Origin: Valencia hispanica
Lineage: Eukaryota; Chordata; Actinopteri; Cyprinodontiformes; Valenciidae
Assembly (NCBI GenBank): GCA_963556495.2
Contig: OY747703.1
Location: forward strand, 60,598,796 to 60,662,795
Direction: 5' to 3'
Length of the DNA: 64,000 nucleotides
In this document: positions 42,401 to 54,400 of the stretch, in pieces
Layout of the letters: each line of letters opens with the position of its first letter
Position numbering within the stretch: position 1 is the first letter of the stretch
Position numbers and translations under genes: made by a program
Notes under the pieces: model-generated
What the model was told of the DNA's origin: nothing
Seen by the model: the letters and a program-made list of their open reading frames with translations, nothing else
The model's database searches: none

Positions 42401-45400
42401 TTGGGAACCTCTCTGGGGAACGTCTCGTTTCTTGGGAACCTCTCTGGGGAACGTCTCGTCTCTGGGGAACGTCTCGTCTCTGGGGAACGTCTCGTTTCTG
42501 GGGAACGTCTCTGGGGAACGTCTCGTCTCTGGGGAACGTCTCGTCTCTGGGGAACGTCTCGTTTCTCTGGCGAACGTCTCGTTTCTCTGGCGAACGTCTC
42601 GTTTCTCTGGGGAACGTCTCGTTTCTGGGGAACGTCTCTGGGGAACGTCTCGTCTCTGGGGAACGTCTCGTCTCTGGGGAACGTCTCGTTTCTCTGGCGA
42701 ACGTCTCGTTTCTCTGGCGAACGTCTCGTTTCTCTGGGGAACGTCTCGTTTCTGGGGAACGTCTCGTTTCTCTGGGGAACGTCTCGTTTCTCTGGGGAAC
42801 GTCTCGTTTCTCTGGGGAACGTCTCGTTTCTGGGGAACGTCTCTGGGGAACGTCTCGTCTCTGGGGAACGTCTCGTCTCTGGCGAACGTCTCGTTTCTCT
42901 GGCGAACGTCTCGTTTCTCTGGCGAACGTCTCGTTTCTCTGGGGAACGTCTCGTTTCTCTGGGGAACGTCTCGTTTCTCTGGCGAACGTCTCGTTTCTTG
43001 GGAACCTCTCTGGCGAACGTCTCGTTTCTCTGGGGAACGTCTCGTTTCTCTGGGGATCGTCTCGTTTCTGGGGAACGTCTCGTCTCTTGGGAGCGTCTCG
43101 TCTCTTGGGAGCCTCTCTGGCGAACGTCTCGTTTCTTGGGAACCTCTCTGGGGAACGTCTCGTTTCTTGGGAACCTCTCTGGGGAACGTCTCGTTTCTTA
43201 GGAACCTCTCTGGGGAACGTCTCGTTTCTTGGGAACCTCTCTGGGGAACGTCTCGTTTCTTGGGAACCTCTCTGGGGAACGTCTCGTTTCTGGGGAACGT
43301 CTCGTTTCTGGGGAACGACTCGTTTCCAAGGAATGTCTCTGGGGAACGTCTCGTTTCCAAGGAATGTCTCGCCTCTAGGGAATGTCTCGTTTTTTGGGAA
43401 CGTCTCGTCTCTGGGGAACGTCTCGTTTCTCAGGAACGTCTCTGGGGAACGTCTCGTTTCCAAGGAATGTCTCGCCTCTAGGGAATGTCTCGTTTTTTGG
43501 GAACGTCTCGTCTCTGGAGAACCGACAGAAGCTCTGTATCGAATGTTCTCTTCTTCCTTTCCTGCCTCCTGGATCCTAACTTTAACTTCTCCTTGTCTTT
43601 GTTTTGTTTTCTTCCTGAAGACTGAAGAAGCGTTTCAGCGACCTGGAGGAGCGGGAATAGTATGTTGCTGCTTCCTCTCTGTTTTTGTCCGCTAACACCT
43701 TCTACTTCTTCTTCTGCCACTGCTTCCATTAACAGGGTGCTGCTCTCTGATTGGTGCACTAGCACATCATCTGACTCCTCCTCCTCCTGTCAGTGTGTTT
43801 GTCTCTACAGATGTTCTACTGACTGCAGAGTGGTTTTTGGCCCCGCTAACCCTCCGTAGCTCATGTTCCGAGTGTGTTTGCAGTGACAGGTGTATGTGTG
43901 CCTCATGAAGCCTAATGCTGCTCTCTCCATGTTTAACTCAGCTGCAGACGTGACACAGATAACTATGAGCCGGTGAAAAGGTAACGGCCTACTGCTGGTA
44001 GCAGTCTGGTGACCCTGTGGTGACCCTGTGGTGACCCTGTGGTGACCCTGTGACGTGTTAGTCAGTAGCTTAGACCTCACCGGGTCTCTGGCTCGACCAG
44101 GATCCAGGTAGATCAATCTCAGCTCACCTGGGAGGTGAAATGTCCTCCAGGTCAGGAGCTGAAGAACCCCACCTGCTGAGGTGCTGTGTCACATGTTCAA
44201 CACTAGGGGCGCTACAACCATTTATACTGCTAAAAGGCTTGAATTGATATCCCCAGAATTTCACCTGTTCATGCAGAATGTTCCCTGGATAGTCAGTTAG
44301 GAAACCCCTCCCAGCTGGTCACGGTAAGGAGTTGGGGGCGGGGCTTAATATTTTTGATCTTCTAAAAAATTTCCTAAGAAACCTAAATCCACTCATCAAA
44401 TATATCTGAAGACATGTGTGCTGTATTAAAGCATCCATCCATTCATCCATCTATCATCCGTTCGTCCATCTATCATCCATCCATTCATCCATCTATCCAT
44501 CGATCATCCGTTCGTCCATCTATCATCCATCTATCATCCATCCGTCCATCTATCATCCGTTCATCCATTTATCATCCATCCGTCCATCTATCATCCATCC
44601 ATTCATCCATCTATCATCCATCCATTCATCCATCTATCCATCGATCATCCGTTCGTCCATCTATCATCCATCGATCATCCGTTCGTCCATCTATCATCCA
44701 TCTATCATCCATCCATCCATTCATTCATCCATCCATTCATCCATCTATCATCCATCTATCCATCCATCCATCTATCATCCGTTCATCCATTCAGCCATCT
44801 ATCATCCATCTATCATCCATCCGTCCATCTATCATCCGTTCATCCATTTATCATCCATCCGTCCATCTATCATCCATCCATTCATCCATCTATCATCCAT
44901 CTATCCATCGATCATCCGTTCGTCCATCTATCATCCATCTATCATCCGTTCGTCCATCTATCATCCATCTATCATCCATCCGTCCATCTATCATCCGTTC
45001 ATCCATTTATCATCCATCCGTCCATCTATCATCCATCCATTCATCCATCTATCATCCATCCATTCATCCATCTATCCATCGATCATCCGTTCGTCCATCT
45101 ATCATCCATCTATCATCCGTTCGTCCATCTATCATCCATTCATCCATCCATCCATTCATCCATCTATCATCCATCTATCATCCATCTTTCCATCCATCCG
45201 TCCATCTATCATCCGTTCATCCATTCTATCATCCATCCGTCCATCTATCATCCATCCATTCATCCATCTATCATCCATCGATCATCCGTTCGTCCATCTA
45301 TCATCCATCTATCATCCGTTCGTCCATCTATCATCCATCTATCATCCATCCGTCCATCTATCATCCGTTCATCCATTTATCATCCATCCGTCCATCTATC

Positions 45401-48400
45401 ATCCATCCATTCATCCATCTATCATCCATCCATTCATCCATCTATCATCCATCCATTCATCGATCATCCGTTCGTCCATCTATCATCCATCTATCATCCA
45501 TCCATCCATCTATCATCCATCTATCATCCATCCATCCATTCATCCATCTATCATCCATCTATCATCCATCCATCTATCATCCATCTATCATCCATCCTTC
45601 CATCTATCATCCATCCTTCCATTTATCATCCATCTATCATCCGTTCATCCATTTATCATCCATCCGTCCATCTATCATCTGTCCATCTATCATCCATCCA
45701 TTCATCCATCCATCTATCATCCATCTATCATCCATCCGTCCATCTATCATCCATCCATTCATCCATCCATCTATCATCCATCCATTCATCCATCCATCTA
45801 TCATCCATCCATTCATCCATCGATCATCCGTTCGTCCATCTATCGTTCGTCCATCTATCATCCGTTCATCTATCATACATCCATTCATCCATCCATCTAT
45901 CATCCATCGATAATCCGTTCGTCCATCTATCATCCATCCATTCGTCCATCCATCTATCATCCATTCGTCCATCCATCTATCATCCATCCATTCGTCCATC
46001 CATCTATCATCCATCCGTTCGTCCATCCATCTATCATCCATCCGTTCGTCCATCCATCTATCATCCATCCGTTCGTCCATCCATCTATCATCCATCCGTT
46101 CGTCCATCCATCTATCATCCATCCGTTCGTCCATCCATCTATCATCCATCCGTTCGTCCATCCATCTATCATCCATCCGTTCGTCCATCCATCTATCATC
46201 CATCCGTTCGTCCATCCATCTATCATCCATCCGTTCGTCCATCCATCCATCTATCATCCATCCGTTCGTCCATCCATCTATCATCCATCCGTTCGTCCAT
46301 CCATCTATCATCCATCCGTTCGTCCATCCATCTATCCGTGGAGGATCTTCTATGATGATGAAGCTCCTCCCCCTGTCTTTAGGGCGGAGTCATTAGATTT
46401 AGAGGAGCAGAAGCTCATCCTGCCCGCTCCACCCTTTGGACCCAACAGAACCTTCTGCAGGTTCTGTTGGGTTCCTTGGATTCATATTTACTGATGAGCA
46501 GCTTTTACTCTGGAACGTTTCAACATGGAGCTGAACAGTCTCATCTCCAGGCTCTGTGGTCTTTAGTTCATTTTAAAATGTAACTCATGACCTTTCATGA
46601 CCTTTGTCTTCGATGGGCCTGTGGTCCGATCCACATCTTGACCATCAGGGACCACTGTAGAAGCTCAGTGCCGATCGGCCTGTAGGAGGCGCCAAACACA
46701 ACAACAGTCTTGGTTCCTGTCCTTTTCTGACCTTTTGTTCTGGGAACCAGCTGCTGGTTCCGTTGGTTCTGGGAACCGGCTGCCGGTTCTGTTCCAGAGT
46801 CAGCCTGGCCGATTTTACCTCCTTAATGCCTGGTTTCTGTGAGCCTGCAGCAGCTCCACCACCTGCTAGTTATCACTGACCTCTGAAGGCTCCAGCTTTC
46901 AGACATGGAGGTCAAAGGTCAGGGCGTCTAACTGGCTCCTTCCCATCTGTGTTTGCAGCGTTGCCTCGGCGATGCACTCGGAGACACCGGATCGCTACGA
47001 ACGCCTCACCTCCGTGTCCAGCTCTGTGGACTTCGACCAGAGAGACAACGTAAGGACGTCCTGACCGCTCCTCATCCTCCTCTTCATCAGGGTCAGATAC
47101 TGAATGAGCTCCTCGCCATTCAGAGGAAAAGTCCAGAAACTCGGATCGGCGTCCCGGTTCTGGGATCGGTCCGATTCCCTGCTCTCCTGTTGTGGAATGA
47201 AGCTGTTAGCCTAGCCTAGCCTGTAGACCAGGGCCGGTTCTAGGATCAGAGGTTTAGGGGGGCTGATCACCCACAGAGCCGCCTGGTTAGGAATATTACA
47301 TTTCACTGATTTGTGTATTTGAAAACAGAAAACAAAACTCATTTTGGAAAAGTCTGTGACTAAAACATCACATCTGATAAAGTTGATTTAAATGCTGAGC
47401 CACAAAGAGGCGCTCCTCAACATGCAGATAAACAGTACTTAATGTTTCTGGAGTAAACCCGCCATCCTAATGATGTCATCGTTCTCTTACCTGCTTCTTC
47501 CTGACCTTTCTTCCCCCTTTTCCCTCTTTGGACAGACAAACACAAATAGATTGTATTCAATTAGATGAAAAAATTACGTAAATATGAAAAGAAACTATTA
47601 ATAAAAAGCTGGTCGGGTAGCAGGGGTCATCCTCCCTCCATCCGCTTGGTTCACCTCTTCAGGGGGAATCCCAAGGCGTTCCCAGGCCAAACATACCATA
47701 TACCGTTTATTTATTAATCCCTGATAAATAAAAACAAGGTTGACCAAAATGCTTTACATCATATAGTAGCACAGAAAACACAATATTACATTAAACAAAT
47801 CTACAAGTTTAGTTAAACGCCATGGAAGGAAGGTGTGTCTTAAGTTCATGACACCAGCAGGTCGGAAAGCGCAGTGCATGACCATTTAGGCATTTAAAAA
47901 CTAATAAAATAATAAAAAATCAATGTGACAGTGGACAGGGATCCGGCGAAGAGCGGATAAAATCGGTAAAATATGATCGTGCTTCCATGTTCCTGTTGAG
48001 ACGCGCTGCAGCATTCAGCGTACGCGGCGCGCTACAGTAGTCTAGCCTATTTTTGCTAGTTGCCTCAAATGAAAGAAATTAGCCTTATTTGTTTGTCAAA
48101 TTTGACATTTCCATCCATTTTCACACCAAGATTACAAACAGTGGGTTTTAGATACTGTGTTAAGGGTCCTAAGTTTAAACAACTATTTCTCCCAACGTTG
48201 CTCGGCCCAATTTGCAGAACCCCGTTTTTTAAATCATTGAAATGAAAGAAGTTTGCAGACATCTATGACTTTATTTTAATAATGCACTCCAATAGTTGGG
48301 CTGCACAGAAATTATTCTCATAGCTAAGGGGCACATAGATTTGGGTTTCATCAGCGTAGAGGAGGTGAAAGGACACCCCAAACCTTTGGATTATAGACCC

Positions 48401-51400
48401 AGCCATCATAGGGCCCCGTACCCCCATAGTACCCCCCACAGGGCCCCATAGTACCCCCCACAGGGCCCCCCGAGGGACCCGATCAAACGACTTCTCCAGG
48501 TCCATGTAGACCGGTTGGGCGAACTCCCACGCTCCCTCCAGGACCCTGATGAGGGTGTAGAGCTGGTCCAGTGTTCCACGGCCGGGACGAAAACCGCATT
48601 GTTCCTCCTGGATCCGAGGTTCGACTATCCGTCGGACCCTCCTCTCCAGAACCCCTGAATAGACCTTACCAGGGAGCCTTGGAGGTCTGAACACACTCTG
48701 TGGTCCCCCGGGAACGCCATGGTCCCCCCGGGAACGCCATGGTCCCCCCGGAATGCCTAGGGCCCCGCCTCCGGCCAGGCGCCCATCTCACCTGGCCCCT
48801 GTGGCCCCTCCCACAGGTGGTGAGCTCATCAGAAGAGGTGTGGCCATAACTAGGAGAGCGCAGACCTCCACCAACCACCTCGATGATGCCTGATCATCCC
48901 CATTTCTTGGCCCATTCCTGACGTTTTCTGACAATTTCATCCAAATCCGTCCGTTTGAATTATTCTCCTAACAGGCAGTTTAATCTTATTTGTATTTAAT
49001 TTATTTTATCATACGTTACTCTATATCTTACTGTACTTTATTCTTTCTCACTTTATTCTTGTTTGTTGTTTTTTTAATGTGTGCTGCCTTAACATGTGAG
49101 TCGATTCATTCGTTCACAGAGTTGATACAGTTATTAATGATCATCATTATGAAGTATTAAGAAATTAGCTTATCTTGCGTTCTTCTTCTGCTGTTCGGTG
49201 GACATACGGTGCCTTGACCAATCAAAATGCTGGCAATGTAAAGTTTTACATTTTAAAGCTTTAATGTCCGACATGTTTTCGACAACACTGCAGGTTTCCT
49301 GTAACGTTTCTTGATTGGAATAAACGTAGACTAACTCCCACCTAACAACATAAAGAGTAAGCTAAGGCTAAACGCAGCAAACATGAGGACTAGTGATGAA
49401 TTGTGCCACATATCCAGGTTTAATGCAGGAACTAAAACCACTACAGTCTGTTTCAAACCAGGGATGTATGGTTTTATGTTTTACTAGTGAGTTAAAGAAA
49501 AACACATGCAGTAAAAAAAAAGTAAAGGTGCTCCAAAAACGGCTATGCTGTAGAAAACAGGCTAACTGTTAGCGTAGCATCAGAAATTAAGCTAAATGGT
49601 TTATTTGAAAGTATTGTCAGCAGAAACTAACCTGGGAGCAACTTCAACATGTTCCTCTGTAGGTGATAGACGTAGCTCCTCAGACGATCCGTGGTTCTTT
49701 GGACCAGAACCGCCTGGGGTTACACTGGAGCCCAGCAGGTTTTGGTTCTGCTAACCCAGTTGAACCAAAGCGGGTCCAACCTCCTGCTGCTCAGAATGAA
49801 TCTCCTCTCCTTGGTTTGGATCAGGGTTCTGACCAGCTGTGCTTTTTTTCTTCCAGGGGTTCTGTTCCTGGCTCACGGCCATTTTCAGAATAAAGTAAGT
49901 TTGGACCTCAGGAACCATCTGATGTTATTGTTTTGATGGTGAGCTTGTTAGTCACCCTCTGATCCGAACTGCAGGGACGAGGAGATCCGTGAGAAGTGTG
50001 GCGAGGACGCCGTGCACTACCTGTCCTTCCAGCGCCACATCATCGGACTGCTGGTTGTCGTCGGTGTCCTCTCCGTCGGCATCGTCCTGCCGGTGAACTT
50101 CTCCGGGGACCTGCTGGGTAAGAGCTTTAGCCGAAGCTTTAGAGACCTGCAGACTCTGGATGGACTGCAGGGTTCCTGTCATGATCCTCTCCATTTGTTT
50201 TCTGGTTGGTTTTAGTCAGAATTATCAGTGCAGATGCTTTCCTCAGCCAGGGAGCTCCTGGACCTCCTTCCAAAGAAGGTAAAGGTGGCGGCTGCAGAGC
50301 CGTAGATGCTCCGTGCCGCTGTAGACGTGGTCTGATGGTAGTAGGTGGTTTTAGCAGGACCTGGACTCGGTCCCATCCCGTCTGTAGAGTGCTGTGAACC
50401 CTGGAACTAGAGCTATGATCCGAATCTGAAACCTACAGTAGAAACCAGGTTCTGGTAAATTCTCACTCCAGGAAAACCTATTTCTGGTATGCAGACTCTC
50501 CAAGATACCCTGATGTTTTTATTAGTGCCTCGGCTTCGTATCTGGAACAGTGTCAGAAGTGGAACTGTTGTAGCTAAATGATTAATTTTGCTAGACTCTG
50601 AAACTTTAAACATGATTCATTTAGTGTTGCTACAACATGACGTGTCTGTCTGTTCCAGAGAACAACGCCTACAGCTTTGGACGCACCACCATTGCCAACC
50701 TGAAGTCAGGGTGAGTAGAAGAGGATTGGAGGAAGCTCAGTCTGGTTTCAGCTAAACACAGAACTAGTCTGAAATGTTTTTAAGACGTTCAACCAAACAC
50801 CATAATTGAAGTTTACAGGGTTTTTTCCCCATTTCAAAAATGTCTTTATATACAATTAAGGTGAAAACAAAGTGTCACCTCAGATTATCCTAAACTGTTA
50901 GTTTAGCATAAAGACATGTAATTGGAGGATACCGTTAGCTTAGCATAAAGAGTGAAATTCGACGAAACTGTTAGCTTAGCATAAAGAGTGAAATTGGAGG
51001 AAACCGTTAGCCTACCTTAGCATAAAGAGTAAAATTGGATGAAACAATTAGCCTAGCTTAGCATAAAAACCTGAAATTGTAGGAAACTGTTAGCCTAGCA
51101 TAAAGAGTGAAAGTGGAGGAAACCATTAGCCTATCTTAGCATAAAGAGTGAAATTGGTGGAAACTGTTAGCCTAGCATTAAGAGTGAAATTCGAGGAAAC
51201 TGATAGCCTAACTTAGCATAAAGAGTGAAATTGGAGGAAACCGTTAGCCTAGCTTAGCATAAAGAGTGAAATTCAAAGAAACCGTTAGACTAGCTTAGCA
51301 TAGAGTGAAATTAAAAATAACATTTAACCTAGTTTAGCATAAAGACCTGAAATTGGAGGAAACCGTTAGCCTAGCATAAAGAGAGAAATTAGAGGAAACC

Positions 51401-54400
51401 GTTAGCCTAGCTTAGCATAAAGACCTGAAATTGGAGGAAACCGTTAGCCTAGCTTAGCATAAAGAGTGAAATTGGAGGAAACAGTTAGCCTAGCTTAGCA
51501 TAAAGACCTGAAATTTGAGGAAACTGATAGCCTAGCATAAAGAGTGAAGTTGGAGGAAACCGTTAGCCTAGCTTAGCATAAAGAGTGAAATTGGTGGAAA
51601 CTGTTAGCCTAGTTAGCATAAAGACCTGAAATTGGAGGAAACTGTTAGCCTAGCATAAAGAGTGAAATTGGAGGAAACCGTTAGCCTAGCTTAGCATAAA
51701 GAGTGAAATTGGAGGAAACCGTTAGCCTAGCTTAGCATAAAGAGTGAAATTGGAGGAAATCGTTAGCCTAGCTTAGCATAAAGAGTGAAATTGGAGGACA
51801 CAGTTTGCCTAGCTTAGCATAAAGCATTCTAGAATTGTGCTGCGCTGGGTGGTTGCATGTTGGAGTGGCTCTGTCGGCTACATATTAAGTTTTGGTTTTT
51901 TGTACATTGGTTCCTCTTTTTTCTTGAGGAAGATTGCATTTTTTTGACCTGTATACTTTTTAGTTTTTGGTGCTGTGAAGCTGGAAGGATTTTTGCTGTA
52001 AATTTTTCCCTTTTTGACCATTTGTTATGATGCGTAACCATGGCAACAATGTGGTTTACAGCCGGGAGCAGCTGATTAACATCGCAAAAGCTGAAATAAT
52101 ACCTCAACTGAAGCCACAAATCCCTGATGAGTTGATAAGGAGGAGACGTGGATGCAGAGCAGGAGCGAAAAGGAGACAGAGAAAGAGGAAGTTCAAGCCA
52201 TCTCTTCCATCGATCATAATGGGCAACGTAAGATCACTGGCTAACAAGATGGATGAACTCCAAGCCCTTACAAGGACTCAGCCAGAGTCCCGTGAATGCA
52301 GTGTTATGTGTTTTACTGAGACGTGGCTGCTGGATCATATCCCCGACTCCAACGTCTCTCTGCCAGGCTTCCTGACTGTACGAGCAGACAGAGATCTGAA
52401 GACGAGCAGAAAAAGAAAAGGTGGTGGAGTAGCAGTGGTTGTCAACAACAGATGGTGTCATCCAGGACATGTTACTGTGAAGTGTCGTCTCTGCAGCCCA
52501 GATATTGAACTCTTGGCAGTGAGTTTTCGTCCATATTATTTACAAAAAGAGTTCACCAGTGTAATCTTGGCAGTTGTTTACATTCCACCTTCAGCCGTTG
52601 CTGACACTGCATGTGATGTCATCAGTTCCGTTTTTGCTAAGCTACAGACACAGCACCCCAATGCATTTGTGGCAATATCTGGCTATTTTAATCATGCCTC
52701 GCTCTCTACTACACTTCCAACATTTCAACAGTTTGTCAGCTGCTCTACAAGAGAAAACAGGACCTTGGATTTGTTTCATGTAAATATAAAGGATGCATAC
52801 ACGTCCAAACCAAGACCTCCTCTGGGACAATCAGATCACAATCTTGTTTTTCTCTGTTCAGAATATAAACCCCTTGTTAAGAGGCAACCTGTGACAAAAC
52901 GAACTGTGAGAAAATGGTCACAGGGAGCTGAAGAAGCCCTGCAGGGTTGTTTTGCAACCACAGACTGGATGACTCTTTGCCAAGCACATGGAGAGGACAT
53001 CAATGCCATGACTGAGTGTGTGACTGACTATATAAACTTCTGTGTGGACAACATCATCCCCACCAGAACAGTGAGGTGCTTCCCTAATAACAAACCCTGG
53101 ATCACCAGTGACCTGAAAGAACTGCTAAACAAGAAAAAAGAGCCTTCAGGGAGGGAGACAGGGAATTACTGAGGAGTATACAGAAGCAACCTAAGGTCAA
53201 GATCAGAGACAGCAAGGAGGCATACAGGAAGAAGCTGGAGAACAAACTACAGAGGAACAATATCCGAGATGTCTGGTCAGGAATGAGAAAGATCACAGGT
53301 TTTAAGGACAGGAAGGATTGGATAGATGGAAGTCTGGACAGAGCCAATGAACTGAACATATTCTTCAACAGGTTCAGTTCAGGAACTAGCTTAGCATCCT
53401 CCTCTCCTGTTCCCAGCCAAACAGACATCCCACTCTCCTCTGATCAACAGCTTTCCTGTTACACCTCGGATGTTTTATCCTTCACCTCAGCCATGGACTC
53501 TTCTAATTCCACAAGTTTGACTTCAACCAAGTCAGGAAATGCTGCTACCCCCTTTGCCTCCCCCTCCCACTTGTCTGTCTCCAAAAGTCAGGTGAAGAGG
53601 CAGCTGGAGAAACTGAACCGGAACAAGGCTGCAGGTCCAGATGGTGTCGGCCCCAGAGTCCTGAAGGCCTGTGCAGAGCAGCTCTGTGGGATTCTGTAGC
53701 ACATCTTCAACCTTAGCCTAACTCAGGAGAATGTTCCAGTGTTGTGGAAGACATCCTGCCTTGTTCCAGTACCCAAAAGAACTCACCCATCAGTCATCAA
53801 TGACTATAGACCCGTTGCCCTGACATCCCACATGATGTAGGTCCTGGAGAGACTCCTGTTGGCCCCCCTGAGTAAGCAAACAAGAACGTATCAGGACCCA
53901 CTGCAGTTTGCTTATCGCTGTGGAGTTGGAGTTGAAGATGCCATCATCCACCTACTTCAACCAACCCACTGTCATCTGGACAAAGCAGGCAGCACTGTGA
54001 GGATCATGTTCTTTGATTTCTCCAGTGCATTTAACACAATTCAGCCTGATTTGCTTTGTCAGAAACTCCTGAAGACACAGGTGGAGCCCTCAACAATCGC
54101 CTGGATCAATGACTACCTGACCAACAGACCACAGTTTGAAACTGAAGAACTGTGGGTAAAACCAGGTGGTCAGCAGCACAGTAGCACCACAGGGGACCGT
54201 ACTCTCACCATTCCTTTTCACTCTGTACACCTCAGACTTCCAGTACAAATCAGAGACCTGTCATCTGCAGAAATACTCAGATGTATCAGAGATGGACAAG
54301 AAGCTGAATACAGAGAGCTGGTGGACCGCTTTGTGACATGGTGTGGAAACTATCGTCTCACCTTGAATGTGAACAAAACAAAGGAGATGATTGTAGAAGA

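Noticed and set aside
41531..43695. ORFs of up to 605 aa on both strands
   Set aside because: Artefacts of the 20-bp array; overlapping frames on both strands are open at once and no domain is present.
44414..46494. ORFs of 499 and 692 aa (HPSIIHPSI repeats)
   Set aside because: Translation of CATC and 27-bp repeats in an intron; no splice support.
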